DNA of 64,000 nt. Origin: Clitopilus passeckerianus (Eukaryota; Basidiomycota; Agaricomycetes; Agaricales; Entolomataceae). Shown here piece after piece: positions 45,778-54,491 of the stretch. A program made the position numbers and the translations under genes. Below the pieces are notes generated by a model. It saw nothing but the letters and a program-made list of their open reading frames with translations. It was not told the DNA's origin and searched no databases. The stretch is taken from the NCBI GenBank assembly GCA_944990035.1, contig CALYLX010000128.1:1674001-1738000 (forward strand), in the 5' to 3' direction. Every line of letters starts with the position of its first letter. Positions within the stretch are counted from its first letter, which is position 1.

Positions 45778-47226
45778 ATGCAACAGGCCGATTGCCGTTG
45801 CGGCTACCACTCAGTCACCACGGTCGTACACAGGGCAGACCACCCACCACGAAATACCACTCTAGTAGAAGGAACCAACAACGTCTACAAGTTCACCAAC
45901 GGAAGCTACTGCGGTTTTAATCACAACAATAACCGCTGGTGCTACGCCTCTCTCCCTGGCAAATTCACATTCACCACCGTTGCCGTTGAAAACAGACACT
46001 TCCACGCTCTAGACTTCCCTACCCCTGAACGACCTCATAAGACCCCTGCTATTGTCCGAGCTCAACGAGAACACGACATTGAAGTAGACGAGGAGGAACA
46101 GCGACGCTTCGCACCATTACCCACAGCAATATCCAGGAACCCATCACTAGTCCCGTCTACCAGCGCTTCTGTCTTGCCCGAAGAGGAAGAAGAAGAACAC
46201 CAAGTACAACAACAGCTAGAGGAGAGCCCCACAGCTGAGCCAGAGGAGCGCCCAGTGCAGAAACAATTGAACCAGAGACCGATTTCGATTTCGACTACGA
46301 AATGTCACAAGACAACAACAACAAGAAGGACATTGGAGCCAAACCCCAAACGTTCTCCGGAGACCGATCCAAGACCAGAAAGTTCATTCAGGAACTTGAA
46401 GACTACCTCATCCTAAACAACCTCAACCAACTCGAAGATGACAAGAAGATTCGCATCGCCCTATCCTTCCTCAAAGAAGGAACTGCAGCAGCATGGGGAT
46501 TAGAATTTCACGATAAATATTCAGCAGCTGAAAGGAAAGCCACCTACGCTGAATTTATCAGCCAATTCAAAGAAGCCTTTTCCCCTACCGACGACAAAGC
46601 TGCCGCACTTCTCCAACTCAAAGCCTTACGACAGGATGGGACAGCTGATGAATTTGTCACCGTCTTCAAGAATATTCTTGCACGAACTGATCTCAGCGGT
46701 GACACTGCAAAGATCGAGATCTTCATGGAAGGACTTACCCCCAAACTCCGAGAGAAAATTCTCTTTTCCGATTCCCCTCCTACCACATTCGACGATTGGG
46801 TCAAGAAAGCCGTCCAGTTTGACAACAACTGGCGACGTGCCAAGACAATCATGGGACATACCCGTATCATCAAGACATCTGATATGGTCAAAGGTGCTTA
46901 CAAAACACCTACTGGAGCCCAAGACCCAATGGCTATGGATGTTGATCGTTTCACCACTGATCCACCCAAACGCCGCCTCACCCAGGAGGAAAGAGAACAT
47001 CACAAGAAGAACAACTTGTGCTACTATTGCTCCAAGAAAGGTCACACGATCCAACAATGTCTTCAAAGGAAGAGTTTTGGAAGAACCTACCCTAGCAACA
47101 ACGACAGCCGATTCCACAAGAAACCTGAGAAGAGCCGAGTTGATCAAATATGTCAGAGCAGTCCTAGCTGACATGCCCCAAGAAGCTGCTGAATTCTACA
47201 CCGAAGCAGAGGCTGAGGGTTTTTAA
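45778..47226 (+). pseudogene. Chromovirus gag, frameshifted
   Basis: Same layout as the other gag: Cys-rich start (MQQADCRCGYHSV), acidic region, capsid-like domain from MSQDNNNKKDIGAKPQ (46302), zinc knuckle CYYCSKKGHTIQQC and end EAEAEGF. A missing C near 46251 and a missing GG near 47130, relative to the inverted copy, break the frame twice. The middle capsid part, broken in the other copy, is intact here. Confidence 0.9.
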
Positions 47227-47229
47227 AGA
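47218..47229 (+). other. Gag-pol junction with T5A3 run
   Basis: Gag ends GGT TTT TAA inside GGTTTTTAAAG. The -1 frame is open from here through KRKTAKPTSVLPRPIDIS to the protease, so pol may be made by -1 slippage at the stop. The same sequence is kept in the inverted copy. Confidence 0.4.
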
Positions 47230-47315
47230 GGAAGACTGCAAAGCCGACGTCAGTACTTCCTCGCCCGATTGATATTTCCAGTGTACTTGTAGCTACTGAT
47301 TTTTATGCTGAATCT

Positions 47316-50300
47316 ATGCGTATCCCGATCTCTCTACAAGACCCTCTAGATGGAAATACAACAATCGCTGGCACAAAAGCTCTCATTGACTCTGGAGCGC
47401 AAGGGTCATTTATCGACTCCGTCTTTGCCAAGACACATCACCTCCCACTACTCCCACTCCGACAACCGATTACAGCACGAAACGTTGATGGCACCCTGAA
47501 CAAACAAGGAACTATTACCCACTTTACCTGGGTTATTGCCAAGATAGGGACAGCCATCATCAAGGAAAGATGTTTTGTCACTGGACTCGGGAAAGACCAC
47601 CTGATTTTTGGATTACCCTGGCTAAAACGGGTAGATCCAATCATATCGTGGAGCGACGGCACACTCGAAATCGACGAATCACGCATTACCCAACGACTGT
47701 TGCAAACATTGATGCGAGCAGTAGACATCAAGCGAATGAGAGCCATCCGAGAACAACTACTAAAGGAAAACACGCCACCTACCCCAGCACCTGATTGTTC
47801 TGAAGAGAATCCCGGAAAATCAGAAGGACTTAGCGACTATTTCCGAATAGTCGAAGACGGAGAAGAGATCAATGAAGACTTTCTCATCGCATACTGCCAG
47901 AACGAACCGGCAGTCGGAATATTCACCAAGGAGGAACCCCCACTTACGCAGGAACACACAGAGGATTACCTTGTGTACGGGCCAATCAGGCCAACTACCA
48001 CGATACGACAGACGGTGGTAACACACCATCCAGCAACCAGACACCACACACAGCAGGTGTGGATACGTGCGAAAACATCAATTTCGCAAGCTCTGGAACA
48101 TAAACGAGAAGATAAGGAACCAAAGAAATCCCTTGACGAAATCATCCCCGACTATCTTCAAGACTACAGAAAAGTCTTTGAGAAAGCAGCATCTGAACGA
48201 TTCCCACCAAGCCGACCCTGGGATCATGCCATAGATCTGAAGACAGATTTCGTGCCAAAAGACTGCAAGGTCTATCCGCTCAGCCCCTTAGAGCAAGAAA
48301 AACTCGACGAGTTTCCCAAGGAAAATCTAGCCAAAGGATACATCTGGGAATCCAACTCCCCACAAGCATCTCCGTTTTTCTTCGTTGCAAAGAAAGACTC
48401 AGAAGCCCTAAGACCATGTCAGGACTACCGACGACTCAATGAAGGAACAATACCTAACGCTTACCCCTTACCGCTGGCTAGCGAACTCATCGATAAACTC
48501 AAAGGAGCAACTGTCTTCACCAAACTCGACATTCGATGGGGATATCACAACATCCGCATCAAAGATGGTGACCAATGGAAAGCAGCGTTCAAGACCAACC
48601 GAGGTTATTTGAACCAATGGTGATGTTCTTTGGACTAATGAACTCACCCGGTACCTTCCAAGCAATGATGAACCACCTTTTCCGAGACATGATAGACGAA
48701 GGATGGGTCATCATCACCGAGAACGCACACGCAGAGTCTTACAAAGACTACAAGACAACGATCTCTACCTCAAAGCAGAGAAATGCCAATTTGACACCAC
48801 AAGAGTGGAGTACCTCGGGTTCATCATTGAACCAAACAAGATCTCCATGGACCCTGTCAAACTTGCAGGGATGCGCGACTGGCCTACGCCAACTACAGTA
48901 AAGGAAGTCCGATCATTCCTAGGATTCGGAAACTTTTACCGCAGGTTCATCGGAAAATATGCGGAAATTGCCAAACCGCTGAACGAACTCACCAAGAAAG
49001 ACAAGAAGTGGGAATGGACCAATGAATGTCACAAAGCTTTCACTACCCTGAAAGACAAATTCCTGGAAGCGCCTGTGTTGCTGATGCCTGACCCCACGAA
49101 GCCATTTGTGGTGGAAGCGACGCCTCAAAACATGCAACAGGAGCAGTCCTACAACAACGTGACGCCAACGGATCATGGCACCCATGTGGTTTCATATCTA
49201 AATCGTTCTCGGAAACAGAACGGAACTATGAAATCTACGACCGAGAACTTCTAGGCATTATCCGCGCATTAGAAACCTGGCGACACTACTTCCATGGATC
49301 CCAACATTCAGTCGTGATTCTATCCGATCACAAAACCTCACATACTTCCGAGAAGCCCGGAAGTTGAACCGACGACAAGCAAGATGGAATCTGATGCTAT
49401 CCCAGTTTAACATCAAACTTGTACACACCCCTGGTGCAAAGATGATACAATCCGACGCACTATCTCGACGACCAGACCACATCCCAGGTAAAGATACCGA
49501 CAACGAAGACATCATTCTCCTCCCCGACAAGCTCTTCCTTCGCTCAATTGACATTGAACTAAAGGACGAAATTGTACACAAGATGGTCAATGACAAACTG
49601 ATTGTTGACGCCATTCGCACCGCCAAAGAAGACGGACCCCCACCAATCCGATCAAACCTGGAAGACTGGAAATTTGACGATGGCATCTTGTACTACAAGG
49701 ACAAGTGCGTGGTACCAGATGACGAAGACCTCCGAAGGAAGATAGTCCAACGTTATCACGATCTACCCAGCGCAGGACACCCTGGACAATTTGGGACACT
49801 GGAGAAAGTCCGGAAGGACTACTGGTGGCCAGGGATGTCAGTGTTCATCAAGAACTTTGTGCAGGGCTGTGCAATGTGCCAACAAATGAAGATCAATCGC
49901 CACCCCACTGCTCCACCATTAATGCCCATCAAATCCGAAACCACTAGGCCATTTTCGCTAGTGACGTACGATTTTCACACGGATCTCCCAGAGAGTAATG
50001 GTTTCGATAGCATTATGGCCGTGGTCGACCATGGAGCTACGAAGGGGGCAATTTTCATCCCTTGCACAAAGAAAATCGACGCCACAGGAACTGCAAATGC
50101 CTACATTGACAACGTCTACCGTCACTTTGGACTCCCCGACAAAGGAATTTCAGACAGAGGACCTCAATTCGCCTCTAAAGTTTTCCAAGAAATGGGACGA
50201 CTCCTTGGAATCAAGCTCAACATGAGTACCGCCTACCACCCACAAACCGATGGTGCGACAGAAAGGATCAATCAGGAGATTGATGCCTATCTCCGCATCT

Positions 50301-51004
50301 TCTGTGCACAGAACCCCGAATCCTGGTCCAAATGGATTACCACTCTAGAATTCTCCTACAACAGCCGAACACACTCTGTCACCAAACGAACCCCATTCTA
50401 CCTAATGATGGGATACGAGCCACCTGCACTCCCATCAGTTGCTCCCACTAGCAAAATTCCCGCAGTTGACAAACGGATCAAGGAACTTCTGCTAGCACGC
50501 GATGAAGCAAATGCTGCACATGCACTTGCTGCGCAACGCATGGCAGAGAAGATCACACGACAGTTCACCCCATTCAAAGTCGGAGAAAAGGTGTGGTTAG
50601 AAGCCACAAATCTCAATCAAGGAAACATCTCCAAGAAACTAGCACCCAAACGAGAAGGACCCTTCAAGATACTCGAGGTAAAAGGACACCTGACCTATAA
50701 ACTCGACCTGCCAAGACGATGGAAGATCCACCCGGTGATTCACGCGTCACTTCTCACCCGTTACATCTCCACCAAAGCGCATGGACCCAGCTTCTCTAAA
50801 CCGCCACCTGATGAAATCGACGGAATAGAAGAATACGAAATAGAAGCAATTGTGGCCCATCAGAAACAAGGCAAAGGGCGACACAGATACCTCGTAAAAT
50901 GGAAGGGATGGCCATCAGCGGACAACGAATGGATGCCCGAGTCGGAACTGCGGAACGCCAAGGAAATACTCACCGAGTATAAAAAGAGGAAGAAACTCAC
51001 CTGA
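47316..51004 (+). pseudogene. Chromovirus pol (PR-RT-RH-IN-chromodomain), broken
   Basis: Protease ALIDSGAQGSFID, RT, RNase H, integrase and chromodomain (YEIEAIVAHQKQGKGRHRYL and VKWKGWPSADNEW) in normal order, ending KKRKKLT at 51004. Relative to the other copy it lacks G near 48602, A near 49118 and A near 49335. RT text goes straight from DEGWVII (ending 48715) to the region before RRVLQRLQDNDLYLKAEKC, so the YxDD catalytic box is missing. Integrase and chromodomain from 49364 onwards are one open frame. Confidence 0.92.
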
Positions 51005-51042
51005 CACCACATAGCAAACCCACTCACATCCACTATATAACA

Positions 51043-51912
51043 ATGTCTCAAAATGCCTCTTCCTACGACCGCACCATCATCCGCAACACCTTCAAATCCG
51101 ATACCGCTATTACGGCGCTCCGTACGCATACTGCCTGGAGCAGCAACGACAACCCTCTCACCGCTGTGGGAGAACAAGGAACCCTCTACCAAAACCGACG
51201 AACCGAAACTCGCAACGAAGTGGCTCATCTGCGCCACCAATTTGCGAAAACCACTGACGATCTTGATCAACTTTTGGACAAAGTTGATCGAGAAACGGAG
51301 GAGACCCTCATAGACCTCTTCTTTGCTATTGGAGGAACAGCTTTCCTCAACGAATTCTTCCCCGAACGACAAAACTGGTTCAACAACCCAGAGGAGACAG
51401 ACTTCGAAACCCTTGCCTCCAATCCCTGGGGGCCTGAGGAAAGTCAAGAAGAGGAAGTCACGATCCTCACTGCACGTCAAGTTTGCGGAACCCTACGAGC
51501 ATTTCCTCCCGTCACCAATTTACACACCGCCGCAAAAATAAAACATAACCCCTTCGTCAAGAAAGAACAGAACGACAACAAGGAAAACATCAATCCCAAT
51601 GGCAAACCCTCCAACGCCATACCTCTCCGCATTCGAAAGCCCACCAGAGTCCGACTCACCAACGCTGGTGAACCTTCCCCCTCGACAGTATCGTCCCAGA
51701 AGGCGCCACGCACCGGATACCTTGCCAACAGACCACCACCACCCAGATGGTTCAGATGCTACATTTGTGGAGGCAGACACCGACAGTGTCATTGCTTTCG
51801 TTTTGTGTGTCGTCTGTGCCATCATCGTGGCCCAGGCCATTACCCGGTTAGCTGCCCACAATGCTACCACAAGGGCATAGACCGTCACTTCTGGGGTAAA
51901 GGAAGGAATTGA
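51043..51912 (+). CDS. Chromovirus ORF3, Cys/His-rich protein of unknown function
   Basis: An intact 289-residue ORF 38 nt after the pol stop and before the 3' LTR. The N-terminal half looks helical (FAKTTDDLDQLLDKVDRETE, TLIDLFFAIGGTAFLNEFFP). The middle is basic and disordered. The end is Cys/His-rich: CYICGGRHRQCHCF, VCRLCHHRGPGHYPVSC and PQCYHKG, likely binding two or more zinc ions. No signal peptide or membrane segment, so it is not an envelope-like protein. It is also present, truncated, in the composite copy. Standard chromoviruses end at the chromodomain, so this is an accessory ORF; nucleic-acid binding is a guess. Confidence 0.75.
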   Translation: MSQNASSYDRTIIRNTFKSDTAITALRTHTAWSSNDNPLTAVGEQGTLYQNRRTETRNEVAHLRHQFAKTTDDLDQLLDKVDRETEETLIDLFFAIGGTAFLNEFFPERQNWFNNPEETDFETLASNPWGPEESQEEEVTILTARQVCGTLRAFPPVTNLHTAAKIKHNPFVKKEQNDNKENINPNGKPSNAIPLRIRKPTRVRLTNAGEPSPSTVSSQKAPRTGYLANRPPPPRWFRCYICGGRHRQCHCFRFVCRLCHHRGPGHYPVSCPQCYHKGIDRHFWGKGRN

Positions 51913-51945
51913 AGTCAGGAGACTTCAACGATAGCGAGAGGGTAA

Positions 51946-52430
51946 TGTTATGATTTTGCTTACATGTTTCTCCTTACATACCCCGGCCCGCTTACCTATG
52001 CACGATTTCTCACATATGCTGCGCATCACTGCGCATTTTTCATCTTTTTCCATGCTTACTCCGCATCTCTCACGATCGTGAGAGACTTATACCTTATCTG
52101 ACTCTTTCTGACTCGCATTGAGTCATACTGACTCATGTACTTACTCATCATGCTGCGCATGACTCATTACTTACTCAGCATGCTGCGCATGTGCTATATT
52201 TAGAACTACTAGATAGGTATATAGACCTGTACCATTTGGTCAAGGCTCCTCAGCTTGACCTAGGCAATCTACCTAACTGCTTAGTTCTCTACTTCGCCTT
52301 TAAGTCCCTTGCTTCGTCAATCTCACCAGGTCGTCAGTACAGCCGCAGCTGCTGACAAATCTCTGTCTTTGTTTATCAAAGACATCGAGCGTAAACAGTA
52401 TTACCTAAGTTGTTAGGCTCTGCCTTAACA
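51946..52430 (+). repeat. 3' LTR of the full-length chromovirus (divergent)
   Basis: 485 bp. About 12 differences from its 5' partner (for example GCATTGAGTC for ACATCGAGTC, CATGTGC for CATGCAC) but only about 3 from the solo LTR at 52961-53445. Confidence 0.95.
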
Positions 52431-52960
52431 GGAGCCGCAACATTCACATTCACAACTTCGACCAATGCTACTTGGTTGACCCCATCTTCGTCCAAAGGAG
52501 GGTCTATCTCGGCCCCCAAACCTGAATAGAGAGAGTTTACGCTTCTGTCAACAACCGGGGAAGCCTGGCAGCTGGTGCAATTACGCAGTCATTACGTTCA
52601 CTGCTAAGGCTGCGAAACAGGTGTCGTTAACTGTGCAAGCTACTTTTATTGCCACGAAACACAACCTGGGCTCTGGATTTCAAGGCACCTTCTGTGGAAC
52701 TAAATTCAGCCCACGACTGACTAATATATCTCCAACCAGGATTTGTCAGAGGTGACCGAACAGTCTCCATTGCAGCAGGTCATACAGCCCGAAATAATAT
52801 GACAAGCGACATGTTCTGGAGTAACATCCCGAACTACGGACGAGCGGTCTCAGGCGTAACACCTTGGCCGCGACTTGGAAACAACAACACAAACCTTACC
52901 GCTGGTGCAGGTCCTTCATCGTTTGTCATTTGTACCCCTGATCATTGTCGAGCAAGCATG
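52431..52960 (+). pseudogene. GH115 C-terminal domain fragment, 5' piece
   Basis: Begins directly after the LTR with GAATFTFTTSTNATWLTPSS, then NYAVITFTAKAAKQVSLTV and ATFIATKHNLGSGFQG, and ARNNMTSDMFWSNIPNYGRA and VSGVTPWPRLGNNNTN. These match the C-terminal domain of family GH115 (xylan alpha-glucuronidases). A stop after SAPKPE and at least two frame changes show decay. The catalytic part is not in the window. Confidence 0.7.
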
Positions 52961-53445
52961 TGTTATGATTTTGCTTACATGTTTCTCCTTACATACCCCG
53001 GCCCGCTTACCTATGCACGATTACTCACATATGCTGCGCATCACTGCGCATTTTTCATCTTTTTCCATGCTTACTCCGCATCTCTCACGATCGTGAGAGA
53101 CTTATACCTTATCTGACTCTTTCTGACTCGCATTGAGTCATACTGACTCATGTACTTACTCATCATGCTGCGCATGACTCATTACTTACTCAGCATGCTG
53201 CGCATGTGCTATATTTAGAACTACTAGATAGGTATATAAACCTGTACCATTTGGTCAAGGCTCCTCAGCTTGACCTAGGCAATCTACCTAACTGCTTAGT
53301 TCTTTACTTCGCCTTTAAGTCCCTTGCTTCGTCAATCTCACCAGGTCGTCAGTACAGCCGCAGCTGCTGACAAATCTCTGTCTTTGTTTATCAAAGACAT
53401 CGAGCGTAAACAGTATTACCTAAGTTGTTAGGCTCTGCCTTAACA
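52961..53445 (+). repeat. Solo LTR of the chromovirus family
   Basis: 485 bp with TGTTA/TAACA ends and a perfect 5-bp target duplication GCATG (52956-52960 and 53446-53450). It is the product of LTR-LTR recombination after insertion into the GH115 gene. Confidence 0.95.
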
Positions 53446-53495
53446 GCATGCCTTCCAGCGAGGGAAGTTGCGGACGACCCTTACCTTGAGCTAGG

Positions 53496-53821
53496 TGTGG
53501 GCTTGTGAGGTGAGAGCAAACTATGTAATAAGACTGGGTAAGTCTCCAATGTATTGGGGTAAAGTACATAGGTTTATATACATATAGAGAGCGTGCACAG
53601 ACCATGTATATGTAAGCATATCTAGAATGTTCTGTGCTAAATACTAGTATAGTACAGAAGTGACACGGAATGAGTCATATGTAGTCATGAAGTGTCACGT
53701 GAGTTGCCATGAGGCGTATTCGTAAGAAGACATCATAATGGTGCAATATGGCACAATACTAATCATGTGATGTCACGTGATTAGTCACGTGAGTGGTACG
53801 CGTCAATTCAACAATCATAAC
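53496..53821 (-). repeat. Probable remnant of a related LTR, inverted
   Basis: On the minus strand it starts GTTATGATTG, contains ATGTATATAAACCTATGTAC (compare AGTATATAAACCTGTACC of the main LTR) and ends CACAAGCCCACA. TGTGG/CATAAC edges are imperfect, and no internal region or clear duplication is seen. Confidence 0.4.
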
Positions 53822-53847
53822 GCCTGCTGATGTACTTGATAAAGGGA

Positions 53848-54199
53848 ATACGACTTCTATCTTTTCAACACGATTGCCAAAAACGGAACGATTAATGTGA
53901 TTACTCTCCCCTCACCTACGCCAAACTCTGGAGGACGCAGCCGTGCTATGGCATTTGCTATTTTAGTTGATGATCGGACCCCAGTAGTATCCCACTTCTT
54001 CCCTCCCGCTGTACCTGGAGGCTCCCCGCTTCAATGGGGTGGCAATGATGGATTTGCTGCTAACAATATCATTAGTGTGACAACTAACACGGAGGAAAAC
54101 CTCATGGACGAATTGGAGGCTATGTTGCCATACGTTCGGTATTTGGGGGCATATTTCCGCATGATGAACGGGGATCTCCATCAGGGGGTGCCATTGTGA
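53848..54199 (+). pseudogene. GH115 C-terminal domain fragment, 3' piece
   Basis: YDFYLFNTIAKNGTINVITL, DRTPVVSHFFPPAVPGGSPL and QWGGNDGFAANNIISVTT continue the GH115 domain after the LTR insertions. The last part (LEAMLPYVRYLGAYFRMMNG) no longer follows the family. It ends at a stop at 54199. Confidence 0.7.
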
Positions 54200-54491
54200 T
54201 TGTATCATGACCGTATACCCCTTGCTAGTGGCAAATTGGGTATTAATGGAGCCTGGATATGATCATAGAGTGCAGTTTAAGTATCAACTAGGTATCCTAT
54301 GAACATAATTCATGGCTATCCTGACAGTCGATGCCCACCCATTGGATGGCTGTCAGATGAAAGTCGACAAGGCCTCACAGAATCTGGATAATTGATTAAA
54401 CAGACAAAATTGAGCTTCAGCCAAGTTCGGCCCAAATCCATCAAGTCCCTACGGTGATCTCGGGCCGGAAGGACCTTTCAATCTGACAACG

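Larger units (their letters stand above)
45223..52430 (+). mobile_element. Full-length Ty3/gypsy chromovirus copy, 7208 bp, not intact
   Basis: Order: 5' LTR (45223-45707), PBS (45710-45720), gag, pol with C-terminal chromodomain, ORF3, a purine-rich stretch (AGCGAGAGGG) and 3' LTR (51946-52430). Coding regions contain several 1-2 nt losses in short repeats and the RT deletion shared with the composite copy. Flanks are GAGAG on the left and GGAGC on the right, so no target duplication. The two LTRs differ at about 12 sites. Confidence 0.95.

Noticed and set aside
48716..48760. Missing YxDD box explained by an intron or by location elsewhere
   Set aside because: Flanking RT motifs are adjacent in both copies, and the gap is in the genomic DNA itself, so splicing cannot supply it.
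51033..51042. CTATATAACA before ORF3 as a promoter
   Set aside because: It lies immediately before the ATG, leaving no space for a transcript start and leader.
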